Part shown: positions 55,538 to 64,000 of the stretch, one piece after another
Layout of the letters: every line of letters starts with the position of its first letter
Position numbering within the stretch: the stretch's first letter is position 1
Assembly (NCBI GenBank): GCA_910589635.1
Contig: CAJUTD010000001.1
Location: 1 to 64,000 of the forward strand
Length of the DNA stretch: 64,000 nucleotides
Reading direction: 5' to 3'
From: an uncultured Lachnospiraceae bacterium
Lineage (GTDB): Bacteria > Bacillota > Clostridia > Lachnospirales > Lachnospiraceae
Notes under the pieces: generated by a model
What the model was told of the DNA's origin: nothing
The model's input: the letters and a program-made list of their open reading frames with translations, nothing else
Databases searched by the model: none
Made by a program: the position numbers and the translations under genes

Positions 55538-57043
55538 CTAAAATCCCATATAAACAAAGTTTGAGGCATCGTAACCAGGTCCATAAATGCCGAATACAAT
55601 TAACGCTATAATTGCAATATAATAAATCGCCCAGCGGAATCCCAGGTTATATCCGGCAATCCGGGTGCGAAGACCTCCTTTTTCCTGTAACATGCTGACC
55701 GCCCATAATAACACGAACATACACATCAGCAGTGAAAAATCTTTCCAATCCAATCCGTATGTATAGATTGTGTCATCTACAAGTTCCCATGGATGAAATT
55801 CAAATGCAATTTTGCGGAAAATCTGCAAGGTCATATGCAGATTGTTGGGAATCGTAATAATCCTGCCAATGCAGAACAGCCCAAATGTACGCACCATACG
55901 AAAAATCTGAAAGCTCTCCGCTTCTGTGTTGATGTGAAGAAACTGATTGATCTTCTTGATTTCCGGCGCCCAGATTTGAGATGCGATGATCATCGCCCCC
56001 CAATAAACGCCCCAGACGACGTACGCTTTGCCCGTGCCGTGCCAGACGCCGGTGAGAATCCACACAATCGCCAGCGGAATCGCCGCCATCAACGATTTTC
56101 CTACTCGCGCGCCGAAATGCTTTTTCGCCCACTGGAGGACCTTTGCCATCCGCGGGGACGTCACAACCGGCATATACACATAATCCTTGAACCACACGCC
56201 AAGCGTAATATGCCATCTCCGCCAAAACTCGGCGGCGCTTTTCGAGAAAAACGGCCTCCTGAAGTTCTGCTCTAATTCGATGCCGAAAATCTGCGAAACG
56301 CCGGAAGCCATGTCCATACATCCTGAGAAATCACAGTACAGCTCCACAGTTGCAAAAATGGCTGCTACCAACAACATACTCCCCGACATTCTGGGAATAT
56401 CACCAAACACCTCGCCCGTAAAAATTGCAAGCCTGTCCGCAATTACCAATTTCTTAATCAGCCCCCAAAGGAAAATCTGTAGCCCAAAGCACATTCTCTG
56501 ATAATCAAAACGGTGCCCTTCATAGAGCTGATTTGCCAGCTTATCATACCGTGCAATCGGTCCTTGCAGAATTTTGGGGAAAAATGCCACAAAAAGCAGG
56601 AATTTCAACGCATTCGCCTCCGGCTTATATTTCCTGCGGTAAATGTCAATCAAATACGAGATTATGGAGAACGTATAATAGGAAATCCCCAACGGAACAA
56701 TTATCCTTGCCGCAATGTTTTCAGGCATATAACGGGTGCACTTTACCAACGCCAGAACCGCTATAAGAATCACAACCCCTATTCCACTCACAAGCTTCGC
56801 TTTCTTCTTGGCTTCCTGCGCCCCTACGCCCTCGTCACCATAAACTCTGCCGATGCCAAGCCCGCACAGCCAGCCTACGATTGCCGCTCCAAGCAGCATT
56901 GGAAGCATCTCAATCCCCTGAAAAATATAGAAAGCAAGGCTTCCCAGAAGCAGTACCATCCATCGGTATTTCAAGGGCATTGCAAAATATGCAATTACCA
57001 CAACCAGCAATAAGATATAAAATTCTGCGGAAATAAATGTCAT
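55538..57043 (-). CDS. MBOAT-family O-acyltransferase (DltB/AlgI-like)
   Basis: The 501-residue membrane protein has the MBOAT core FFPKILQGPIARYDKLANQL, FSGCMDMASGVSQIFGIELEQNFRRPF, WRRWHITLGVWFKDYVYMP and the catalytic His in LTGVWHGTGKAYVVWG. It would accept the acyl group from the carrier protein at the cytoplasmic face and present it outside. It is a paralogue of the MBOAT in the other operon but has its own SGNH partner and a dedicated ACP. Confidence 0.92.
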   Translation of the reverse strand: MTFISAEFYILLLVVVIAYFAMPLKYRWMVLLLGSLAFYIFQGIEMLPMLLGAAIVGWLCGLGIGRVYGDEGVGAQEAKKKAKLVSGIGVVILIAVLALVKCTRYMPENIAARIIVPLGISYYTFSIISYLIDIYRRKYKPEANALKFLLFVAFFPKILQGPIARYDKLANQLYEGHRFDYQRMCFGLQIFLWGLIKKLVIADRLAIFTGEVFGDIPRMSGSMLLVAAIFATVELYCDFSGCMDMASGVSQIFGIELEQNFRRPFFSKSAAEFWRRWHITLGVWFKDYVYMPVVTSPRMAKVLQWAKKHFGARVGKSLMAAIPLAIVWILTGVWHGTGKAYVVWGVYWGAMIIASQIWAPEIKKINQFLHINTEAESFQIFRMVRTFGLFCIGRIITIPNNLHMTLQIFRKIAFEFHPWELVDDTIYTYGLDWKDFSLLMCMFVLLWAVSMLQEKGGLRTRIAGYNLGFRWAIYYIAIIALIVFGIYGPGYDASNFVYMGF

Positions 57044-57063
57044 ATCAATAAGCTCCTATCTTC

Positions 57064-58527
57064 CTACTCAAATAAATAAACAGTCTCTAATTCCAGATTA
57101 TTAGAATTGTCCTCGATAACAACCTCACTTAGAATTCTGCCCTTTTCAAGATCGTACACCAGGATATTCATGCCCTTCTCATCAAAGAATTCCTCTTCGC
57201 CATCGACTTCCATTTTGACATCATCCTCTTCATACATAATGTCACTCCAGGCAGTGAAATCTATACGTCCATCAAAACGACCGGAATAATCAAGCGGTCC
57301 AATTACCGACTCCTCAAATACACAGTTCCCGCGCTCTATAACTCCTACATAATTCCTGCCGGACAAGGTGCTGATATCCGTCTTAAAACCGAGAGCTGCA
57401 AACTTGTCCTGTACCGCGCTGTTCCAGCTTCCTGAAATATCACCTGTCAGCTGGACAATCACTCCATACCTGTCATTATCAAGATGCTCAAGATATTCCA
57501 TAGGCTCCGTAGACATTTTGAGGTAACAATCTTCCCGATCCTCATGGTATAACTCCATGTCCACTGGTTCCGTACCATCCTGGCGATAATCTTTCAAGTC
57601 ATAATTCTCTTTCAAATATTTCCCGAGATAGTCAGAAATTTTTTCCGCGCCCCGCAGGTTGGGATGGTCCGCATCCCGCAAATCGTGCATGGGGTCAAAC
57701 TTAATTTCTTTCATCAGCTTATCATAGTTGAAATCCAAAAATGGAACGCCATACTCCTTTGCCAGTGCGCTCACTCCTTCTGACTTAGATAAGCTCCAGG
57801 ACGTTTTCGGTGTCTTGAAAAGAACGACGTCCCAGCCCTTCTCCTTACAGTATGACAAAATCTTCTTAAAGTATTCCAGCTGGTCCGCCTCCATATCAAT
57901 GTCTCTTACCGCATCGTTATCTATGATGACTTTTTCATAGGGCACCGGCTTGACACCGGATTTCATAACATTTCCGCGGTAAACAAGGCTATCCTCCTTG
58001 TGGAATACAAAGTCCTCCTCGGTAAGCTCCTTCCACCTGTTATGATACTTAATCATCGGAAACACATAGCTCAAAACGCCGTCGCCATTATAATCCCTGC
58101 TCTGCTCGTACACAGCCTCAAGCTTATTGCGCGACAGCTTCATCGGGTCGTACGCCCTGCGGAAGAGAAACTGTTTGGTCGGTTCATAGAGCATACTGAC
58201 TTCAATCGCAACCATAGAGATATCCTGCGTCTTCTCACATTCCTTAAGCCAATAATAATTTCCTGCCATAGGAGCGTTGCCCGTCCCCAGGCCGAAGGCC
58301 GATATCCCATAATTCTCATACATTGTCATAGACGAAATACCTGTCACAATCTGGCTGCTGCCAACGATAAAAACTTCTATGCTTTTATCTTCGAGAGCGT
58401 AAAATTCTTTTGTGGTATAAGTCTCCTTATTTGCGTCCGTCCATTTTCCGCATATCACCTGTGACACACAGCCAATGAGAATCACGCCCACCAGCAGGAA
58501 AGCCACTGCTTTCAGCACATTCTTCAT
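57064..58527 (-). CDS. SGNH/DltD-like extracytoplasmic protein with extra C-terminal domain
   Basis: The 487-residue protein starts with a hydrophobic segment ending in LIGC, which fits either a lipobox or an uncleaved anchor. The SGNH-like domain (about 35-300) has VFIVGSSQIVTGIS (Ser) and DADHPNLRGAEKI (Asp-His). Beyond residue 320 lies a second domain with YGVIVQLTGDISGSW, DKFAALGFKTDISTLSGRNYV, then GMNILVYDLEKGRILSEVVI. This resembles the ILEI/FAM3 domain with its first strand moved to the end (low-certainty fold guess). Probable acceptor-side enzyme for the MBOAT upstream. Confidence 0.8.
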   Translation of the reverse strand: MKNVLKAVAFLLVGVILIGCVSQVICGKWTDANKETYTTKEFYALEDKSIEVFIVGSSQIVTGISSMTMYENYGISAFGLGTGNAPMAGNYYWLKECEKTQDISMVAIEVSMLYEPTKQFLFRRAYDPMKLSRNKLEAVYEQSRDYNGDGVLSYVFPMIKYHNRWKELTEEDFVFHKEDSLVYRGNVMKSGVKPVPYEKVIIDNDAVRDIDMEADQLEYFKKILSYCKEKGWDVVLFKTPKTSWSLSKSEGVSALAKEYGVPFLDFNYDKLMKEIKFDPMHDLRDADHPNLRGAEKISDYLGKYLKENYDLKDYRQDGTEPVDMELYHEDREDCYLKMSTEPMEYLEHLDNDRYGVIVQLTGDISGSWNSAVQDKFAALGFKTDISTLSGRNYVGVIERGNCVFEESVIGPLDYSGRFDGRIDFTAWSDIMYEEDDVKMEVDGEEEFFDEKGMNILVYDLEKGRILSEVVIEDNSNNLELETVYLFE

Positions 58528-58575
58528 CTCTCCCGATTCCTCCTTTGCATCTGGTTATAAACCTGCCCTCTACAT

Positions 58576-61314
58576 CTATCTGCCCTCCAGCAGATTTAAG
58601 AACTCCCGATATGCTTTGTGATTGTAATCTTTGATATTAAATTCATAATCACACGGTACTTTCCCCTCCAGAAATGCACGCATCCCCCAATACACGGCGT
58701 CTGTATCCGTACCTTCTATGATATACTGCCCATCCTCTGCCAGCACGGATTCCACTGCCGGATAATTGCTCACAACAATCGGCAGCCCTACTGTCCTGGC
58801 TTCAAGCACGGCAAGCCCCTGCGCCTCATAGCTGGACGGAAATATAAAACAGTCACATTTATTTAAAATAGCAAATGGATTTGTAACAAACCCAGTAATT
58901 ACCACCCGGTCACCGATACCTTCTTCTTGGGCCAAATTTTCCAATTCCTCTCTCATAAAACCGTCTCCAACAATGTAAAGCATACAGGAAACATCTTCTG
59001 ATACCAAACGCTTTAACGCCAAAATCAGGCTCCTGTGATTCTTCTCCGGCATACAACGGCCCACTGTCACAAACTTCACGCCTTTATCGGAAGGAAATGG
59101 GATTAACGTCATATTTTTAAAACCGGCAATTCCCTGGCTGTTTTCTATTCCAATATAATCCATCTCATCCATTTTTACACTTCGCCCAGCGTGCAGATGC
59201 TTATTTATCCAAGCTTCATCCATTAAATTTGTACAATAGGTGAATTTGTCTACTGTTTGCTCAGTAGCAAGTTTCTTTTTATTTATCTCATATACCATCT
59301 TACTGGCAGAGACAATTCTATCGTAATACGGATATACAGACAATAACCCCTCCAGCTCAGCAACTGTCTTATTCATTTTCCGCTTCTCCGTATTCATAAA
59401 ATCTTCTTTTATATCATTGTGCTGCCAGATAAATTTCTTTGCCTGCGGACACTGTTTTGCCGTAAGACAGGTAAAATAAGGGGCATAACCTGAAAAATCT
59501 ATAATATAGTCGTATTGGCTGGCGCCAAAACATCTCATATACTCCCTTCGCATCAGATAATCGAATTCCGGCAAATCATTTGCTTTAATGAGAAATCCTT
59601 CGCGCATCATGGATTCATATACGCACCGCTGCTCCTCTGTCAAAAAAATTCTGCCGTACCGAAATAATACCCTGACTTCGCTGGGAATCCTGCTGAAATT
59701 ATATTCCTGTAGTTTTTCCCCGAATGCTATTACAAATAATGTCACATCATATGTTTCATAATCTATTGCATTTAACAGGCTCAGGGCTGCACTTGTAATC
59801 CCATTGACACGAAACGCCCCGGGATATATTAAAATTTTTTTCTTCCCTGTCTGCATCGTCGGAAGCAGCCGATGACATTTCTCCTCACGGAATATAATGT
59901 CTATAATCCGCTCTGATACTCTCCCATCATCATATGGACATGCCCATGATAAAGTCTTGTCCCTGATTTCCTGATATTTTCTATTATATGTTTGTATATT
60001 ATTTATTTCCCCGGCAAGCCCATCTAAATCATTGGCATAAGGGCCAGGCAGCTCGTCCAGTTTATGATAAACACCCTTTAGACTCTGATACGACTGCATA
60101 TCCGGTAAGTAAAAGAGAATTGGCTTACGCTTAAGCAAAAAGTCAAAATACGTCTCCGAATAGTCTGTAATCAAGATGTCTGTCACAGACAGCAGTTCAT
60201 TCATATCAATTCCATAAAAAACAAAACATCCTTCCTTTCGCCACTCTTCTGTCAAATTCTCATAAATAAATTTATGCGGCCGCATCAAAATCTGATATTC
60301 TTCTGTAGCAATATGCTGCGTCAGATGACGATAGAGTCCTGCAAATTTCTCCATATCACTCAATAAATTTTGCGCATTATTCTTAGTTCTGACAGGTGCA
60401 TATAAAATAATCTTTTTCCCAAAATCTACTCTTGTACCACGTACTATCAGTTTCCTTATAATCTCTTCCCGATTCGTATGCCGCACCAAATCGCTTCCCG
60501 GTCTTCCCTCCTCGATATATCTTCCCTCAAAAAGTCCGGACAACCGAAAAGACTTATCGAATATTTTCGACATGAACTCATTGGGAGAAATAATATAATC
60601 TGCCATCAGCATGTTTCGTATCGTATTTTTGACGGATTTCCTGCCATTTGGCATATCATATCCCAGCTTCTTGACAGCCGTGCCATTCCAGGTATTTATC
60701 AGTACCTGATTCTCCTTCTTAGAAAATATATAAGGAAAAAAGCTATTATTTATCAAGTATCCGGCTCTTGCCAGGAAATATGCGTATGCCTGACTGTGAA
60801 AATAAATAAAAATCACATTCCCATTCCGTCTGTACTCCTCTTGCAAAAGCTTCATTTCTCCGTCGCCCTGAATTGCCCATATATGGGTATAATCCGCAAA
60901 CTCCGGCATTTCCTGAAACGATTTAAAAATTGCATAAGGATTGCCTCCCATGCCAATCCCCGAAGAATATTCGTATAATATCCACTTTTTCTCTAATTTT
61001 TCTTTTTCATGATACTCTGCATAAAACATTTCCCATTCCGGCGAGGCGCTCTGCATTAAGAAATTCCGTATTTCCTCTTCTTTTCTCTTCTGTTTTTTCT
61101 CCTGGGCTTTCTTTTTCTTTTCTATGCGCTCTTTTTTTAAACGCTCTTCCTCGATTCGCTTTTCCTGTAAGCGTTTCTGTTCCTCCTCTAAACGTTTCTG
61201 TTCTTCTTGCAAACGTTTCTGTTCCGCTTCCTGCTCTTTCTGCTTTCTGCGGTGTTTCTCAATAATCCCATAAGGAACTGCACTCACCAAAGCCTTTTTT
61301 ATCTGCCCTTTCAT
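58576..61314 (-). CDS. Fused CDP-glycerol glycerophosphotransferase and GT4 glycosyltransferase
   Basis: The 912-residue protein has a basic N-terminus, a long charged coiled coil (about 20-85, with repeated KRLQEEQKRLEEEQKRLQ), a TagF/TagB-like glycerophosphotransferase domain (about 100-475, TWNGTAVKKLGYDMPN, ILYAPVRTKN, LITDYSETYFDF) and a C-terminal GT4 domain (about 490-912, FVTVGRCMPEKNHRSLI, FPSSYEAQGLAVLEA). It may add glycerol phosphate (or another polyol phosphate) and a sugar to the same polymer. The start with GAGGAAG upstream is preferred. A close paralogue of the GT4 part is encoded at the right edge. Confidence 0.9.
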   Translation of the reverse strand: MKGQIKKALVSAVPYGIIEKHRRKQKEQEAEQKRLQEEQKRLEEEQKRLQEKRIEEERLKKERIEKKKKAQEKKQKRKEEEIRNFLMQSASPEWEMFYAEYHEKEKLEKKWILYEYSSGIGMGGNPYAIFKSFQEMPEFADYTHIWAIQGDGEMKLLQEEYRRNGNVIFIYFHSQAYAYFLARAGYLINNSFFPYIFSKKENQVLINTWNGTAVKKLGYDMPNGRKSVKNTIRNMLMADYIISPNEFMSKIFDKSFRLSGLFEGRYIEEGRPGSDLVRHTNREEIIRKLIVRGTRVDFGKKIILYAPVRTKNNAQNLLSDMEKFAGLYRHLTQHIATEEYQILMRPHKFIYENLTEEWRKEGCFVFYGIDMNELLSVTDILITDYSETYFDFLLKRKPILFYLPDMQSYQSLKGVYHKLDELPGPYANDLDGLAGEINNIQTYNRKYQEIRDKTLSWACPYDDGRVSERIIDIIFREEKCHRLLPTMQTGKKKILIYPGAFRVNGITSAALSLLNAIDYETYDVTLFVIAFGEKLQEYNFSRIPSEVRVLFRYGRIFLTEEQRCVYESMMREGFLIKANDLPEFDYLMRREYMRCFGASQYDYIIDFSGYAPYFTCLTAKQCPQAKKFIWQHNDIKEDFMNTEKRKMNKTVAELEGLLSVYPYYDRIVSASKMVYEINKKKLATEQTVDKFTYCTNLMDEAWINKHLHAGRSVKMDEMDYIGIENSQGIAGFKNMTLIPFPSDKGVKFVTVGRCMPEKNHRSLILALKRLVSEDVSCMLYIVGDGFMREELENLAQEEGIGDRVVITGFVTNPFAILNKCDCFIFPSSYEAQGLAVLEARTVGLPIVVSNYPAVESVLAEDGQYIIEGTDTDAVYWGMRAFLEGKVPCDYEFNIKDYNHKAYREFLNLLEGR

Positions 61315-61372
61315 CTTCCTCACGCCCCCAGTCATGAAACATAACAGCCGGATGTCACATCAAGCCAGACAT

Positions 61373-62320
61373 TTACTCGGGAATGGTAATCACTAAAGCA
61401 TCACAGCGGCCGGTCACCGTGTACGTTCCAATTCCTGCCGGCAAAAAAAAGCTGTCGCCTTTTTTATATTCAACCGTCTGGCTGCTGTCAGAAATAACTC
61501 CCTCTCCATCTAATACTAATATATTGACAAATGTTTCCCCTGACACACAGCCTTCCATCTTTTTCATAATAGCGCCGTCCAGGTTTAATTTGTCAACGGT
61601 AAAATACCCACATTTTGCCACATGAGGATAACTTCTGTTATCCTTTACGCTGGGCTGAAAATTTGTGACTGCAATTGCCTTTTCAATATGCAGTTCACGT
61701 TTTTTCCCATCCTTACCGACTCTTCCATAATCATAAACACGGTAAGTCACATTAGAATTCTGCTGAATTTCTGCCACAATGACATCTTTGCCAATGGCAT
61801 GGATCGTCCCTGGTTCAATGAACAGCACATCTCCTTTGCGCACACGGACTGCATTCAGCACCGGAACAAGGGAATCCTCACGGATTCGCTTAATAAATTC
61901 CCCCTCTGTGATTTCCCGGTTAAAGCCATAATACAAAAAAGCATCCTCCCCAGCATCCATCACATACCATACTTCCGTTTTGCCGGACTGCCCTTCATTC
62001 TTGAGAGCATAATGGTTGTCAGGGTGAACCTGGATAGAAATATTTTCCTTCGCGTCTATAAACTTAACTAAGATAGGAAAATCTTTGAATTTCCGGCAGT
62101 TGCTGCCTAATACCTCTTTCCCCATCTCATCTATATATTGCTTTAATGTTTTACCTGCGAATTCGCCGTTTGCAATTGTGGAATGCCCATCAGGGTGGCA
62201 GGAGAGTTCCCACGTCTCCGCGAGAACATCTCCTTCACACTCCTTGCCATATTCCTCTTTCAGCCTGCTGCCTCCCCAAAGATTATCCTTGCAGCTTGGT
62301 TTCAGCTTCAATATGCTCAT
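61373..62320 (-). CDS. manA: Mannose-6-phosphate isomerase, class I
   Basis: A 315-residue cupin-fold isomerase that interconverts fructose-6-phosphate and mannose-6-phosphate. Zinc ligands are visible in ISIQVHPDNHYALKNEGQSGKTEVWYV (Gln, His, Glu) and in EPGTIHAIGKDV (His). It could supply GDP-mannose-derived sugars for the glycan. It begins 8 nt after the PEP mutase gene, so the two are co-transcribed. Confidence 0.94.
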   Translation of the reverse strand: MSILKLKPSCKDNLWGGSRLKEEYGKECEGDVLAETWELSCHPDGHSTIANGEFAGKTLKQYIDEMGKEVLGSNCRKFKDFPILVKFIDAKENISIQVHPDNHYALKNEGQSGKTEVWYVMDAGEDAFLYYGFNREITEGEFIKRIREDSLVPVLNAVRVRKGDVLFIEPGTIHAIGKDVIVAEIQQNSNVTYRVYDYGRVGKDGKKRELHIEKAIAVTNFQPSVKDNRSYPHVAKCGYFTVDKLNLDGAIMKKMEGCVSGETFVNILVLDGEGVISDSSQTVEYKKGDSFFLPAGIGTYTVTGRCDALVITIPE

Positions 62321-62328
62321 ACTGTTTT

Positions 62329-63624
62329 TTACTCTTCCGGAATCAATGTGATAATTTCCTTAAATGACATACACATATCATCCGCCTCCTTCGCTCTATG
62401 ATTCTTCAAAATAGTTTCCGCCACATTCTGCATTGCCGGAAATGCGCTTCTGGTGAGCTGGTTGGCATAAATAACAATATTGACATTTTTCTCGGCCCAC
62501 TCCTCTTCCGTAACGCCGTTAAAGGAGGTCGGCACTACGACAATCGGAGTTGTCGTATCTTTTGCCCTGAATTTCTCACAGAATTCAAAGATTTCTGCCG
62601 GGTCTTTCAGTCTGGAGTGAATCATAATTCCATCCGCTCCTGCTTCCACATAAGCGAACGCACGATTCAAAGCATCGTCCATCCCCTGCTCTAAAATCAA
62701 ACTTTCGATACGCGCAATCAGCATGAAATCGCTGGTCTTCAATACTTTCTTGCCGGCGCTGATCTTCTCGCAGAAATGCTCTATTGTATCCTGCGTCTGT
62801 ACAACCTCATTGCCAAACAGAGAATTCTTCTTTAAACCTGTTTTATCCTCGATAATGCAGGCAGACACACCGATACGCTCTAACGTCTTAATATTGTAAA
62901 CAAAATGCTCTATCAATCCGCCTGTATCACCGTCAAAAATAATGGGCTTTGTCGTTACCTCCATAATCTCTTCAATTGTCCGAAGCCTCGACGTCATGTC
63001 TACAAGCTCAATATCCGGCTTACCTCTTGATGTGGAATCGCAAAGGCTGGACACCCACATGGCGTCAAACTGGTATGCCTTCCCATCTTCCAACACTTGT
63101 GTCTTCTCTGCAATAATACCAGTCAATCCGCTGTGCGCCTCGATCGCATTTACCGTTGTCTTCATACCCAGCAGCTTTTTGAGTCTGCTCCTTCTAACGT
63201 CCGGGATAGATAACCTGTCCCGGGAGGCGTCTTCCAGTCTCTGGTACTGTGCATCGGAAGAATAGGGAAACTCCTTTAAAATACCTCCGTAAGAGGCAAG
63301 CACCTCAATCGCCTCGGCACGGACGGAGCTCTGGAAGCCTTCCTTCCAGTTATCGCCATGCACAAGATAATCCGGCTTCAATTCCTCTAAGTTCTTCCTG
63401 TAACTGAGCGTATCCTGCGGAACAACGCGCGAAACGCCCTTAATTCCCTGGATAATCTTTACGCGTTCTTCATAAGCCAGCAGCGGAAAACGTTTATAGC
63501 TTGCAACTACATCATCTGTCAGTACGCCCACGATCAGATCGCCCAACGCTGCTGCCTTCTCAATAATATTCATGTGTCCTCCATGAATAATATCAGTACT
63601 CATACTCAAATATACTGTACTCAT
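62329..63624 (-). CDS. pepM: Phosphoenolpyruvate mutase with N-terminal cytidylyltransferase-like domain
   Basis: PEP mutase makes the C-P bond of phosphonates (PEP to phosphonopyruvate). The 431-residue protein has an N-terminal nucleotidyltransferase domain (about 1-135; HxGH-type site in DIIHGGHMNII, then YEERVKII) and a C-terminal isocitrate lyase-like mutase (about 155-431) with IIFDGDTGG and EDKTGLKKNSLFG, the EDK..xKxNS motif. The fused type is known from capsule loci where phosphonates decorate glycans. Phosphonopyruvate decarboxylase and transaminase are not in the window. The ribosome site is GGAGGAAG. Confidence 0.92.
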   Translation of the reverse strand: MSTVYLSMSTDIIHGGHMNIIEKAAALGDLIVGVLTDDVVASYKRFPLLAYEERVKIIQGIKGVSRVVPQDTLSYRKNLEELKPDYLVHGDNWKEGFQSSVRAEAIEVLASYGGILKEFPYSSDAQYQRLEDASRDRLSIPDVRRSRLKKLLGMKTTVNAIEAHSGLTGIIAEKTQVLEDGKAYQFDAMWVSSLCDSTSRGKPDIELVDMTSRLRTIEEIMEVTTKPIIFDGDTGGLIEHFVYNIKTLERIGVSACIIEDKTGLKKNSLFGNEVVQTQDTIEHFCEKISAGKKVLKTSDFMLIARIESLILEQGMDDALNRAFAYVEAGADGIMIHSRLKDPAEIFEFCEKFRAKDTTTPIVVVPTSFNGVTEEEWAEKNVNIVIYANQLTRSAFPAMQNVAETILKNHRAKEADDMCMSFKEIITLIPEE

Positions 63625-63656
63625 TTCTTCCTCCTTCTATTATCACTCTGTCTTTT

Positions 63657-64000
63657 CTAAGCAGTTTTTTCACCCAGCAGTTCCAGGAACTCCTGATATG
63701 CGCTATTATTATATTCCTCCACATCAAAGTGGTAGTCGCTGGGAACTTTTCCATCCAGATATGCTCGCATACCCTGATAGACTGCATCCTCATCCATTCC
63801 CTTCATGATATACTGCTTGTCCTCAAGCATCACGGATTCAACCGCAGGATAATTGCTCACGACAATCGGCAGTCCCACAGTCCGGGCCTCTAATACGGCA
63901 AACGGCTGTGCTTCATAACTGGATGGAAATACAAAACAGTCGCATTCCTTTAAAATTGCAAACGGATTAGAAATAAAACCAGTAATCACAATCCTGTCCT
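63657..64000 (-). CDS. Glycosyltransferase GT4, C-terminal part (continues past the right edge)
   Basis: Only the last part is visible: ...DRIVITGFISNPFAILKECDC, FVFPSSYEAQPFAVLEARTV (donor-site Glu), and a C-terminus YNNSAYQEFLELLGEKTA. The frame is open to the edge, so the gene starts outside. It is strikingly similar to the GT4 end of the 912-residue protein, down to the GLPIVVSNYPAVES segment, so the two probably arose by duplication and may both be fused proteins. It ends about 33 nt before the PEP mutase start. Confidence 0.9.
   Translation of the reverse strand, partial: DRIVITGFISNPFAILKECDCFVFPSSYEAQPFAVLEARTVGLPIVVSNYPAVESVMLEDKQYIMKGMDEDAVYQGMRAYLDGKVPSDYHFDVEEYNNSAYQEFLELLGEKTA

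Overview
The window looks like chromosomal DNA of a spore-forming gut Firmicute, most likely a Lachnospiraceae member (Clostridia). The evidence is a spoIIA/sigF operon, spoVA genes with a sigma-G-like promoter, a GH78 rhamnosidase carrying the Ig-like and BspA-type tail common in that family, strong AGGAGG ribosome sites and moderate GC. This placement is inferred from gene content, not from a marker-gene comparison. Nearly everything is on the minus strand.

Region 1 (1-8.9 kb) is a type I-C CRISPR-Cas locus. Reading leftwards it runs cas3, cas5c, cas8c (with a clear internal cas11c start), cas7c, cas4, cas1, cas2 and then the array. All cas frames are open, but the locus shows damage. The first repeat has replaced the 3' end of cas2 and the leader is gone. 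About 700 bp of AT-rich non-coding DNA flanked by 11-bp direct repeats separates cas3 from cas5.

Region 2 (8.9-10.6 kb) is a decayed accessory island: a frameshifted GNAT gene, an intact M24 peptidase-like gene, fragments of small genes, and a 40-bp relic of cas3.

Region 3 (10.6-25.9 kb) is core sporulation and housekeeping DNA. It holds spoVAA-AB-AC led by a small membrane gene, and spoIIAA-spoIIAB-sigF. A frameshifted secreted alpha-L-rhamnosidase and a divergent AraC regulator now split the usual spoIIA-spoVA neighbourhood. A TPR membrane protein, a 46-residue ORF, folC, a FapA/DUF342 gene and tRNA-Leu(UAG) follow.

Region 4 (26.0-44.7 kb) is one leftward cell-surface polysaccharide operon of the Wzx/Wzy type. 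It encodes a PglC-like initiating transferase, an amino-acyl or acyl decoration cassette (PLP enzyme, tandem GNAT, ATP-grasp, FemAB-like), glycosyltransferases, UDP-sugar dehydrogenase, a WlbA/aminotransferase/acetyltransferase set for diamino-sugar acids, Wzy, Wzx, Wzz and an MBOAT/SGNH O-acylation pair. Two G9 tracts lie inside modification genes and could make them phase variable.

Twin XRE regulators (45.0-45.9 kb, plus strand) separate this from region 5 (46.1-64 kb), a second leftward surface-glycan block that enters from beyond the right edge. It encodes PEP mutase, ManA, a fused glycerophosphotransferase/glycosyltransferase, CapD plus aminotransferase, two O-antigen ligase-like proteins and a Dlt-like acylation module. 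That module has an AMP ligase fused to a nitroreductase, a carrier protein, an MBOAT protein and an SGNH protein with an extra C-terminal domain. I consider it the best candidate for an undescribed system here: it appears built to activate, possibly oxidise, and transfer an unusual acyl group onto an exported, probably phosphonate- or glycerophosphate-bearing polymer.
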